Below are positions 38,899-46,366 of a stretch of DNA of 64,000 nt, piece after piece. This DNA comes from a virus. Where the stretch lies: the IMG/VR virus record IMGVR_UViG_3300036817_000261, positions 1-64,000 of that record. One strand, written 5' to 3'. A program made the position numbers and the translations under genes. The number at the start of each line of letters is the position of its first letter. Positions within the stretch are counted from its first letter, which is position 1. Below the pieces are notes generated by a model. It was not told where the DNA came from. It was given only the letters and a program-made list of their open reading frames with translations, and ran no database searches.

Positions 38899-40242
38899 CT
38901 AGTGCGAAATCCGAGCCACGATCAGTTTACTAGGGCCGCCCATTCCTCCTGAGCTCGGATTTACAATGCCGGGACTTGCTAGCCCACTAAAAGCCATGCT
39001 TCCGACAACCACGATAGGCAACGTGCCACCACCACCCTGCGTACGATTGATCAACGGGTGCGGATAGGTGTAGGGAACATAAGCAAAGTTGTTCTGTGCC
39101 CCTGCGGCTTTCTGATAAATGTTTAGATTTGTCGGAATTGAACCCTGTGCGCCTAAATCAATGAAGTTGGTCCCGGCTACAACATTGCTGGAGCCCGACC
39201 CAGAAGGCATCGCGATGGTGCTAGCACCCACACCATTGTTCCACAAATAATAGGGCGAATTGGTATTCGATGCCGTAATCGATCCAACGACAATGCCAGC
39301 TCCTGGCCCATAACTAGGTGGCGTGTTGGTGTAATCAGAATAGAAATTTATTGTGCCTGCACCGAGGTTGGGACCACCCGCAGTTACATTGTTGTAAATG
39401 AAGCCGGATCCCCCTCGCAGAATCATGAAGTTGGCTTGGTTCTGACTAGGCGGCACGTAGAAGGTATTGCTATAGATCTCAATCCACCGGGCACTGACGT
39501 TGACGTTGCCGTGCTGATCGATGGAACTAAAATTCAAATAGTTATACCGGAAGACTGATCTGCATCCATAGTAACCTTCGGTGATCTTGTTAAATGGCGA
39601 GGTTTGCGAGCAGACGCATCTGCAATTCTCGACATAGAGCATCTGGTTGGTGCCCGGAATAATATCATCTACCCAGCCAGCAGTAGACTGATAACCAGTC
39701 CCTTGGTTATGGATGGTTTCAGATGCTCCGCCATTAGTGAAGGTGCAATGATCCACTAACCCATAACCGTTGCCGTCAAACTCCATGAAGACAACGTCCT
39801 GGGTGCCAGCGCTGAAAGAACAATTATCGATCCTGAAAAGATCGTTAGCTGAACTCCCTGTCATTTTTATCGAGCAGGGATTGAATGTCGTGCCGTAAGT
39901 GACCGAAAGACCGAAGGCTATCCCAGAAATCCTAAGATAGTTTCCGCTTGAGCCTGGATTAACCAGAAACGGAACCCCGCTGGTCGAGTTCCAGTTAATG
40001 ATGGTAGGAAGCGACCCGACATTCCCTTGATCGCCGATGCCACCGAGACTATAACTCGACCCAATGATCGAGATGCTTTTTGTGAACGAGACTCCGGTCG
40101 ACCAGCTAAAGGTGCCGGTCGGAAGCGTTATAACATCGCCATCAGAGGCGAAAGTATTGACTATGTACTGGACACCCTGTGTTCCAGAAACATAGCCGCC
40201 GCTTCCTCCGGTGTCCGCTCCGTTGCTATTCCAAGTAGCCAC
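38899..40242 (-). CDS. beta-helix tail spike, pectate-lyase-like
   Basis: 447 residues. The N-terminus (GVQYIVNTFASDGDVITLPT) and a long run of short Gly/Asn-rich strands are typical of right-handed parallel beta-helix tail spikes (pectate-lyase-type depolymerases). The C-terminal region contains GSMAFSGLASPG, matching the repeat of the adjacent fibre. No catalytic site can be assigned without structure. It likely binds or cuts a surface polysaccharide. Confidence 0.7.
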   Translation of the reverse strand: MATWNSNGADTGGSGGYVSGTQGVQYIVNTFASDGDVITLPTGTFSWSTGVSFTKSISIIGSSYSLGGIGDQGNVGSLPTIINWNSTSGVPFLVNPGSSGNYLRISGIAFGLSVTYGTTFNPCSIKMTGSSANDLFRIDNCSFSAGTQDVVFMEFDGNGYGLVDHCTFTNGGASETIHNQGTGYQSTAGWVDDIIPGTNQMLYVENCRCVCSQTSPFNKITEGYYGCRSVFRYNYLNFSSIDQHGNVNVSARWIEIYSNTFYVPPSQNQANFMILRGGSGFIYNNVTAGGPNLGAGTINFYSDYTNTPPSYGPGAGIVVGSITASNTNSPYYLWNNGVGASTIAMPSGSGSSNVVAGTNFIDLGAQGSIPTNLNIYQKAAGAQNNFAYVPYTYPHPLINRTQGGGGTLPIVVVGSMAFSGLASPGIVNPSSGGMGGPSKLIVARISH

Positions 40243-40247
40243 ATTCT

Positions 40248-40724
40248 TTAATAGAGGGTGAAAGTAACTCCCGCCGGGCCTGGGGACGCTGCTGCTAGGA
40301 TAACCTGAACGGTAAGCCCGACAGGTTGAGCCGTCGCCAGATCAATAAAGAAGTCCACGTTGCCACCAGTCGGTCCGACCGTGTCGCAGAATCCGAGCGC
40401 CCCGAGGGTCTGAGCGGTCCCGGCGACTCCGGGCTGAGTAATAGTGTTGGTGTTCTTGAAGACTACGCCTGTGCTGCTGGCATAGGCGGTGATTGTCCAC
40501 GACGCCGTGGGACTGGCCCCCATTGACTGCCGGGCATAAGCCGTATCGCTAGAGGTGAGCCATTCAACGCCGGTTGTGGGGGATTTAGCGGCTGCCGTGA
40601 AGTTGTTAGTATAAAGCGCACACCAAAGACCTGAGGGAATCGGGTACGCTCCAGTCGTGATACCGGTAATCGTGTTTACTAGGCTAGCGTCTGCCGCAGC
40701 CGTAAAGCCTGAACCTGCTGCCAT
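40248..40724 (-). CDS. tail-fibre-like beta protein
   Basis: 158 residues, Gly/Thr/Ala-rich beta structure throughout. SLVNTITGITTGAYPIPSGL and YARQSMGASPTASWTITA resemble phage tail-fibre or spike head-binding domains that pair with larger fibres. Part of the fibre operon. Receptor role inferred. Confidence 0.65.
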   Translation of the reverse strand: MAAGSGFTAAADASLVNTITGITTGAYPIPSGLWCALYTNNFTAAAKSPTTGVEWLTSSDTAYARQSMGASPTASWTITAYASSTGVVFKNTNTITQPGVAGTAQTLGALGFCDTVGPTGGNVDFFIDLATAQPVGLTVQVILAAASPGPAGVTFTLY

Positions 40725-40727
40725 AAT

Positions 40728-40907
40728 TTAGTACTTTCGTTCTTCTCTTGTCCGGCGTTCGTTTTCGTAGATGTACTCAGGAGTAATTACCTCACCTACC
40801 TGTTTGCCTGTCTTTTCCTCGACAAAGAGGATGTGACAACCACCCTTCATCCGGCTGCCGGACGGACGCGGAGGAGGAGTTGGTTCGTTAACAATTTCTG
40901 TACTCAT
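40728..40907 (-). CDS. small hypothetical protein (59 aa)
   Basis: MSTEIVNEPTPPPRPSGSRM, then a beta-hairpin (HILFVEEKTGKQVGEVITPE) and a basic tail. Its ATG overlaps the preceding gene's stop as ATGA. Probably a minor virion protein; function unknown. Confidence 0.6.
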   Translation of the reverse strand: MSTEIVNEPTPPPRPSGSRMKGGCHILFVEEKTGKQVGEVITPEYIYENERRTREERKY

Positions 40908-41095
40908 AAAAGATCGCTCTTTTCGCTGACTGAATGCCGTCCGATCTGGGCGAGCATATTCTTGGCTAGTTCCTTACGCATGTAGCGTGTCGGCACGCCT
41001 TGGGCCTCAATTCGAAGCCAGTCGCCCTCCTCATAAAATTTGAGGACGGGCTCTTCGAGCCTGACTTTTGGTTGTCTCGGTATGACTAAATCCAT
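40904..41095 (-). CDS. small beta/alpha hypothetical protein
   Basis: 63 residues from ATG 41095 (MDLVIPRQPKVRLEEPVLKF), since a longer frame would overlay the gene before it. It shares TAATG with the preceding gene and ATGA with the next. Function unknown. Confidence 0.6.
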   Translation of the reverse strand: MDLVIPRQPKVRLEEPVLKFYEEGDWLRIEAQGVPTRYMRKELAKNMLAQIGRHSVSEKSDLL

Positions 41096-41304
41096 TACGG
41101 TCCTCCTCCGATGGTTTGCACGACAGTTGGCGTGATCACTTGGCCGTAACCGTCGATGTAACTTCCAGCCGGGAAAGTTCCTATTGGCGCGGGCGTCCCA
41201 GCAACCGGGCCGCTCTCCCATCTGGTGACCGGATATCCGCCCGAAGGCGGAGGCCATGTGGGGAAAGGCGGCAGGCCGGGCTGGCCCATATTGTTAGTAG
41301 CCAT
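41095..41304 (-). CDS. Pro/Gly-rich small protein, paralogue of the next gene
   Basis: 69 residues. LPPFPTWPPPSGGYPVTRWE, then SGPVAGTPAPIG, closely follows the first half of the 102-residue protein (FPTWPPPSGGAPFPTPETG, GPVAAPHS). Probably a duplicated structural element of the tail or lysis block. Confidence 0.65.
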   Translation of the reverse strand: MATNNMGQPGLPPFPTWPPPSGGYPVTRWESGPVAGTPAPIGTFPAGSYIDGYGQVITPTVVQTIGGGP

Positions 41305-41308
41305 AAAT

Positions 41309-41617
41309 TTACATTCCTGTTGATCCCGGCCCCATGATCGGCGGCGGGCTGATCATCGAGATCTTGGGATCGGCTTTCAGGGGCCCAACCTCCATGGGCC
41401 GGTTCAGTGGCGGAAGCTGCTGGGGCTGGTTTTGGCCGTTACTGCCTAGGGCATAAAGCTGCGGATACTTGATCCCGTTAAAAGGCGGGAAGGGCTTTAC
41501 CGTCGGGATGGTCGTCGGTTGCGGTAAGCCGCTGTGAGGTGCCGCGACTGGCCCCGTTTCCGGGGTCGGGAACGGCGCGCCTCCTGATGGTGGTGGCCAT
41601 GTTGGGAATGTACTCAT
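41309..41617 (-). CDS. Pro-rich tail-block protein
   Basis: 102 residues. It starts MSTFPTWPPPSGG, shared with the gene before it, and has a PFNGIKYPQLYALGSNGQNQ segment that also appears (as PPYNGQNQ) in the fibre gene. Disordered; possibly a linker or assembly factor. Function unknown. Confidence 0.65.
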   Translation of the reverse strand: MSTFPTWPPPSGGAPFPTPETGPVAAPHSGLPQPTTIPTVKPFPPFNGIKYPQLYALGSNGQNQPQQLPPLNRPMEVGPLKADPKISMISPPPIMGPGSTGM

Positions 41618-41621
41618 AGTT

Positions 41622-42290
41622 TTATTTCGCTAGCGGGGTTGGGTCAGGCGCGAGGCCACTGGCCCATTCGGCTTTTAGCCGGGTTTCATCGAAATCGTAA
41701 ACATTAACGTCGCAGGTGCCTTTTACTCCGGCCACGGTGTGAGGAATGGGCCCGCTCGAGCCGTCAGTAAACTGCCAGAGCCAGTAAGTTTTCCAGGCTT
41801 TGGGCAAGACGGCCCTAGTCGAATACTGAGCTAGCCACAGCCGGTGAGCACTCCAGAAAGTGTCGATGTTAGCTGCCAATGTTTCTTTGATCAGGTTTCC
41901 CGAATAAAGAACCCCATGGTTAGGCCGCTTCAGCGTGGCTTCGACTCCGGTAAGCCATTGCTCAGCCTGGACTACTGACATGGTTTTATTGGCGTTGTTC
42001 TCAAAGTCTAAACAGAAGAGATCTTGAGCCCCAGGCTTAGCGAATAAAAGGAAGTTATCGATCTGGCTCTGGACCGGGCTCGAGTCCCCGAAATGATAGG
42101 CTCCCCATAAAAGCCCAGCTTCGGTGGCCGCTTCGCGCGCCTCATCGTAACTGACATCATGATAGCTTTCGCCTTCAGTGGCTTTCCAGATAACCCCGAC
42201 GCATCCGGCCTGGGCTAAGGCTTTCAGGTTACAAGGCCATTCGTAGTGGCTTAGGTCCGGCAGAAAAACTTGGTTCTTTTTCCAGGTCAT
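41622..42290 (-). CDS. GH25 endolysin (lysozyme)
   Basis: 222 residues. Glycoside hydrolase family 25 markers are present: PDLSHYE with Asp12, GVIWKATEG at about 32-40, GAYHF near 63-67, LDFENN with the paired acids Asp95 and Glu97, and TYWLWQFTDG and DVNVYDFDE near the end. GH25 enzymes cleave the beta-1,4 bond between MurNAc and GlcNAc. Full length for the family without a separate binding domain. No signal peptide, so a holin or other release is needed. Confidence 0.93.
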   Translation of the reverse strand: MTWKKNQVFLPDLSHYEWPCNLKALAQAGCVGVIWKATEGESYHDVSYDEAREAATEAGLLWGAYHFGDSSPVQSQIDNFLLFAKPGAQDLFCLDFENNANKTMSVVQAEQWLTGVEATLKRPNHGVLYSGNLIKETLAANIDTFWSAHRLWLAQYSTRAVLPKAWKTYWLWQFTDGSSGPIPHTVAGVKGTCDVNVYDFDETRLKAEWASGLAPDPTPLAK

Positions 42291-42292
42291 GT

Positions 42293-43912
42293 TTACGTTT
42301 TAATGATGTAATTGATGGCCAAGTAAGGCGGGATGTTGTTATGCGCTGTGCCGCTGCCAGTATTGGCAAGAGCGGCGAAACCGGGATTACTATTAAAGGC
42401 GAGCGACCGGTCGGAACCGGCAGTAGTACCTGCGCTAGGCCCACCGGTATTAGCAAAAGCGGCATTAGTCTGGCTAGCGTAATAAGTATTTCCAGCTGGT
42501 ATATTGTCAGAACTTGTTTCTGTAGTTTGTGCGCCTTGCGCCAGCGCAACTCCTCCGCCCGGAGTTCCATAACCGCTAGCAAAATGCGCAGTAATCCTAT
42601 GAGAGTGAGCAGCTTGTGGAGGCCAAGCATGGTAGTGGTCCATCCCGTGCGTATGGCCTTGCATACTGTGCAGGTGGTCCACTCCAGAGCAGAAATGGGC
42701 GTGCCCCAAATCCGTGTGACTATGCGCCGCCAATTCCGCAATAGTGAGCACGTGAGTCGCTTCGCCGCCTTTGCTAGCTAAAGGATAACTAGCGCCAGCG
42801 CCTATGGGGAAATTGCCATTACTAAAGTCAGGCAGAGCAAAGGTCGAGCTGCCATCGCCCGCCCCGAAAGTGGTGGAAATGATCGAGAAAAGAGCGGCAA
42901 AAGTCGTGCGGGAAACGAGAGCTCCATTGCACAAAAGATAACCACCCGGCGCAGTGGGAGTAGGCCACATAAACATGGCCCCGGTCGGTGCCACCCCCAC
43001 GAGTCCTTGCGGACCTTGCGGCCCGGCTGGCCCAACAATTCCCATTGGGCCTTGCGGGCCGGTCGCAGAGACATTGTTACCGATCGGCAGGACGGTGCCT
43101 TGGGGCGCGCCGCCGGGATAGCCCTGATTAACCAGAGCCATCGAGTTGTTAGTATTGTTAACACTCTGGACCGAGAAATAATCGCCTGCTTGGATAAAGA
43201 CGATCTGGCCTGCTGCAAAAGGAGTCGAGTTTTGGACAAAGGCCGTCGCGGCATTTCCTACTGCCGGAACCGTGAAAGCCTGGGTCAGAGTCGAGAAGAC
43301 ACTCGCTCCGGCCACCCCTTGGGGGCCCGGAGGACCGCTTGGGCCAGCAATTCCTTGCGCTCCGCTTGGGCCTCGTAAGTTAGCTGCGCTAACGCTCACG
43401 CCAGCGCCGATCATGATGCCGCAGGGCGTGTTAGTAGGATCTCCGCTGTTAGTGATCTGGACCGTGTTCGGACCCAGGGGCGAACCCGTTACAGTGAAAG
43501 TTCCAGCGCCGGGGATAAAGATCAGGGCCCCGGCTATCATCCAAGAAGTGTCAGTGACAATGATCGTGTAGGGCACGTCCCCGACACAGGGGATCGTCAT
43601 TGTCTGCTGCAGAATACTGATCGCGTTCTTGCCCGCCGGGCCCTGCGGGCCCCTGCCGCCTGCTAACCCCGGAGGCCCGATCTGACCTTGAGGCCCCGGC
43701 AACCCGAATCCTGCCTCGCCCTGTGGGCCAGGAGGCCCGCGCAAGACATCTACAAAACTCCAGACAGGAGGCGTACCGGGAGGGGACGAGGGTTGTGCTG
43801 CATCCCAAAAGCCTCCGTTATCGAGCGTATAACCCAGGTCGCCGACCTTGACGGTGACACCATCGATAGGAGGCAGCTGCGCCTGCGAAGCGACCTTAAA
43901 AAAGTTGGACAC
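42293..43912 (-). CDS. collagen-like tail fibre with collar domain
   Basis: 539 residues, GTG start at 43912. Collagen-like Gly-x-y stretches recur: GPPGPQGEAGFGLPGPQGQI (about 60-80), others near 180-205 and 275-300. Then comes the phage tail-collar domain (PTPTAPGGYLLCNGALVSRT, FGAGDGSSTFALPDF). A His-rich segment (HSHTDLGHAHF) follows, as in many collar fibres. The collagen parts would be trimeric stalks, the collar a compact tip domain. It is the promoter-proximal gene of the leftward tail block. Confidence 0.85.
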   Translation of the reverse strand: MSNFFKVASQAQLPPIDGVTVKVGDLGYTLDNGGFWDAAQPSSPPGTPPVWSFVDVLRGPPGPQGEAGFGLPGPQGQIGPPGLAGGRGPQGPAGKNAISILQQTMTIPCVGDVPYTIIVTDTSWMIAGALIFIPGAGTFTVTGSPLGPNTVQITNSGDPTNTPCGIMIGAGVSVSAANLRGPSGAQGIAGPSGPPGPQGVAGASVFSTLTQAFTVPAVGNAATAFVQNSTPFAAGQIVFIQAGDYFSVQSVNNTNNSMALVNQGYPGGAPQGTVLPIGNNVSATGPQGPMGIVGPAGPQGPQGLVGVAPTGAMFMWPTPTAPGGYLLCNGALVSRTTFAALFSIISTTFGAGDGSSTFALPDFSNGNFPIGAGASYPLASKGGEATHVLTIAELAAHSHTDLGHAHFCSGVDHLHSMQGHTHGMDHYHAWPPQAAHSHRITAHFASGYGTPGGGVALAQGAQTTETSSDNIPAGNTYYASQTNAAFANTGGPSAGTTAGSDRSLAFNSNPGFAALANTGSGTAHNNIPPYLAINYIIKT

Positions 43913-44004
43913 TCTCTTTTGGAGCGGGAGGAGAGAGGAAAGCCAGCTTAGTCGTTCTTCAAGAGCTTCACTTTAGGCTGCGGGAGGAGTAAAAGTCCAG
44001 TGCT

Positions 44005-44301
44005 ATGAATACACTTAATGAGTTGCTTACCGTATTAGGTGATACCCAAAAGCTGAGCGCCGGGTATCTCACCCCAGTCGGTTCACCTAATCCTACTGCG
44101 CTCCAAACCCTGATCGCACTGCGCAAGCAATTCGATCCTTGGGTCCTCCTTCAGAACCCGCTCGCCAAACCGGTGAGCCTCTTGACACCCGCTTGGGTAG
44201 GCAGTTTAGGGGCAGGCCAGGACGCAATCTTTTTAGAAGATGTGCAAGGCCGGATTGATACCAGTCACACGCCAAAACCGGCTTACATCTTTGTTTCGTG
44301 A
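44005..44301 (+). CDS. hypothetical protein
   Basis: 98 residues, partly helical with Leu-rich stretches (MNTLNELLTVLGDTQKLSAG). First rightward gene of the head block, 92 bases from the divergent fibre gene. The ribosome site GGGAGGAG is about 17 bases upstream, too far to be ideal. Function unknown. Confidence 0.55.
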   Translation: MNTLNELLTVLGDTQKLSAGYLTPVGSPNPTALQTLIALRKQFDPWVLLQNPLAKPVSLLTPAWVGSLGAGQDAIFLEDVQGRIDTSHTPKPAYIFVS

Positions 44302-44337
44302 TTGCATTTTTAAAACAGAGGAGCACTCTGCAATCAA

Positions 44338-44538
44338 ATGCCCAATAAGCCTAAAGGGACGATTAAGGGCCACCCCATCACCAAAGCCCAACAGCGCCTA
44401 TTCGGGACTGCTCGCGGGATGCAAGAAAGTGGCCGCTCGTCCAAATCGGCAGCTGGCAAGATCGCCAAAGACATTGCGCCCAGCGATCTTCACAAAATCG
44501 CGCAAAAACCCAAAAGCGGATACAGAAAGAAGAAGTAA
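44338..44538 (+). CDS. small basic phage protein
   Basis: 66 residues. MPNKPKGTIKGHPITKAQQR and GTARGMQESGRSSKSAAGKI are of the small basic type often found just before terminase or head genes. No defined function. Confidence 0.6.
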   Translation: MPNKPKGTIKGHPITKAQQRLFGTARGMQESGRSSKSAAGKIAKDIAPSDLHKIAQKPKSGYRKKK

Positions 44539-44540
44539 GC

Positions 44541-44723
44541 ATGGCCAAGAAAGCACCTCCAAAACGCAAGAGCAGCTCTAAATCTAAAGCTCCACCCCCA
44601 GCTCCATTCCCAATGGCTCGTGGAGGCGGCAAGAAACCCAAGGGCAAAGCACCTAAGATGCCGACCCTTGGCGGAAACTTGACCGGTCTGGGCGGGACCG
44701 GCGCAAGCGGCATGATTCCTTAG
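44541..44723 (+). CDS. Lys/Pro-rich hypothetical protein
   Basis: 60 residues, disordered and basic (MAKKAPPKRKSSSKSKAPPP). Stop at 44723, just before a large hairpin. Function unknown. Confidence 0.5.
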   Translation: MAKKAPPKRKSSSKSKAPPPAPFPMARGGGKKPKGKAPKMPTLGGNLTGLGGTGASGMIP

Positions 44724-44733
44724 ATTTTATTAA

Positions 44734-44798
44734 GCCCCGGAAGTGGCTATAATAACTGAGCCGTTGTCCCGTGGCTCTTTAATCTAACGGGGCATTTT
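44734..44798 (+). terminator. branched terminator-like structure
   Basis: GCCCCG (44734-44739) pairs with CGGGGC (44788-44793), followed by ATTTT; an inner GAGCC/GGCTC hairpin sits within. Located after the Lys-rich gene. A TATAAT lies inside the loop region but has no partner -35. Confidence 0.55.
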
Positions 44799-44801
44799 CG
44801 T

Positions 44802-44848
44802 GTCGTAAATAGCTGAAAATCAGGGAAAACAGCTTCCGAATTCTTAAG
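44802..44848 (+). repeat. 48-bp conserved element, copy C
   Basis: Ends AAAACAGCTTCCGAATTCTT, shared with copy A over 21 bases. It lies just after the structure at 44734-44798 and about 45 bases before ATG 44895, in the same orientation as that gene. Confidence 0.8.
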
Positions 44849-44861
44849 CTTTATCCACTTG

Positions 44862-44892
44862 ACGCCACCCGGCCCCACTTCTAGGGTGGCGT
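44862..44892 (+). promoter_or_regulatory. hairpin abutting a start codon
   Basis: ACGCCACCC/GGGTGGCGT, 9 bp, ends two bases before ATG 44895, so it could sequester the start. Any ribosome-binding site must lie inside or upstream of it. Confidence 0.5.
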
Positions 44893-44894
44893 TC

Positions 44895-45164
44895 ATGCGT
44901 TCTGATTCTTTTACGAACGTCTCTTTTCCACACGAGAAAAGAGATCTTCTCCGAAGTGCCGTCGCGCACTACGAATTTGGCAATCCGACCAATTTCTTCC
45001 GAATCTGCGGGCTGCTTTTAATCGAAGCCTACGAACAGGAAGCCGCCCTGGACCGGCCCCTGGGATTCCGCAAGAACGGAGTGTCAATTGCTAAGCTTCA
45101 GCAGCTTTATGCTAAAGACAAAACCCAGAAAACAACCATCCATCCCAATGAAACGCAGGACTAG
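44895..45164 (+). CDS. helical hypothetical protein
   Basis: 89 residues from ATG 44895 (MRSDSFTNVSFPHEKRDLLR), helical. An earlier in-frame codon at 44859 would lie inside the hairpin. Function unknown. It precedes the gene at 45148 with a 17-base overlap. Confidence 0.5.
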   Translation: MRSDSFTNVSFPHEKRDLLRSAVAHYEFGNPTNFFRICGLLLIEAYEQEAALDRPLGFRKNGVSIAKLQQLYAKDKTQKTTIHPNETQD

Positions 45165-45672
45165 GCCTTCGAGGACCCAGCACCGGATGTTTAAAGGCAT
45201 CCCGGTCAGAGAAGCTCGCGCCTCAATCCACGTTCAACCCAACCAGAAAGACATTGACGGCGCAACCCAGGAGTCGCCGGTTAACTGCGCTTACGCCCGC
45301 TGTATCAGGCGCGTCCTCGACGCACCCAGTGTCTTCGTCTTTAAGACGATAGCCTACATCCAGACACTGGACGAAGCAGGCCAGCCACTCATGGAGCGTT
45401 ACACTGTCAAGAAGTACGCCCGCGAATACCTGATGCGGTTTGATCATGGAGAGAAAGTGCCGCCGGGCGGCTTTGTGTTTCACCGGCCTAACCGGTCGGT
45501 GACCTTGACCTATAAACAGAAACAAGGGGCAATCGCGCGCCAGGAAGGCAGATACTCGCCCAGGGTGAGCACAGGCCCCAAAGTCAAACAGCGACAATTC
45601 AGTATGCGTAACGGCAAAGGCTGCGTGCACCTTTTCGGAACGGAGGATCAGATTAAAATCTGGGCGACATGA
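45148..45672 (+). CDS. hypothetical protein
   Basis: 174 residues from ATG 45148; ATG 45187 (MFKGIPVREA) is an alternative. Basic, mixed alpha/beta, with several His/Phe-rich strands (KVPPGGFVFHRPNRSVTLTY). ATGA-coupled to the next gene. No family recognised; it may be an accessory in the packaging module. Confidence 0.55.
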   Translation: MKRRTRPSRTQHRMFKGIPVREARASIHVQPNQKDIDGATQESPVNCAYARCIRRVLDAPSVFVFKTIAYIQTLDEAGQPLMERYTVKKYAREYLMRFDHGEKVPPGGFVFHRPNRSVTLTYKQKQGAIARQEGRYSPRVSTGPKVKQRQFSMRNGKGCVHLFGTEDQIKIWAT

Positions 45673-45980
45673 GCACTAAAAAGTCTCCTTTTGACGATCT
45701 GGATGAGGACATGAAAAAGATGACAATCGATGTCGCCGTGATGCTGACCGCACTGGCCCAACGATTGCCACCGGCCAGCGAAAAGCTTCACCAGTTAGTG
45801 AGTGAGCATTTCACTAGGACCTACAATCTGCCTAACAGCGCGAAGTATGCGTTGCGCCACGCACTGGATCAGCTATGGGGGTCTGACTGGGAAGCCACCG
45901 TCTCAAAACGCGGACTGCGGCTAATCACCAGATTCGAGCCCATGCAAGGTGGAAACGGAGAAGCCAAGATCATCAAATGA
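45669..45980 (+). CDS. helical hypothetical protein before terminase
   Basis: 103 residues, helical (MKKMTIDVAVMLTALAQRLP). ATGA overlap with the gene before and the gene after. A small-terminase role would fit the position, but there is no HTH. Confidence 0.5.
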   Translation: MSTKKSPFDDLDEDMKKMTIDVAVMLTALAQRLPPASEKLHQLVSEHFTRTYNLPNSAKYALRHALDQLWGSDWEATVSKRGLRLITRFEPMQGGNGEAKIIK

Positions 45981-46318
45981 GCAGGTTGGCCCAAGGGCTA
46001 AAACTCACTATCGATCTGGAATTCGGCTCAAATCGACAATGGCTGAGTCTCACGCTGGAGGACGAGATGAATCTGACACGAGCGCAGGTCAACTGCCCGG
46101 TTCTGTGCACGACGCTGGACCGAGCATATCATCTGCGGGAGGGCCTAGTGATCGGGATGCGCCGCCTGATGCAGGAAGCTTTCGATCAGGATTTGATCTC
46201 CGACTACCCTGGCGAGTTGATGACAGTCTGGAAACAACCGCAAGAGCTTCAGGAGCCTACACTCAGCACTTTGTTGGACGAGTCTATCCCATCCTTGACC
46301 GATCTGGGATCGCTATAG
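45977..46318 (+). CDS. hypothetical protein before terminase
   Basis: 113 residues. The N-terminal half is beta-rich, the C-terminal half helical (VLCTTLDRAYHLREGLVIGM). No motif I recognise. Directly upstream of the large terminase with 48 bases between them. Confidence 0.55.
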   Translation: MSRLAQGLKLTIDLEFGSNRQWLSLTLEDEMNLTRAQVNCPVLCTTLDRAYHLREGLVIGMRRLMQEAFDQDLISDYPGELMTVWKQPQELQEPTLSTLLDESIPSLTDLGSL

Positions 46319-46366
46319 CTCTTTTTTCTAATCTCAAGTTCGCCTATTTCGTGGTAGAGCTTGCCA

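Noticed and set aside
44746-44753. TATAAT in the 44.7 kb hairpin as a promoter
   Set aside because: There is no -35 at the right distance, and the box lies in a stable structure.
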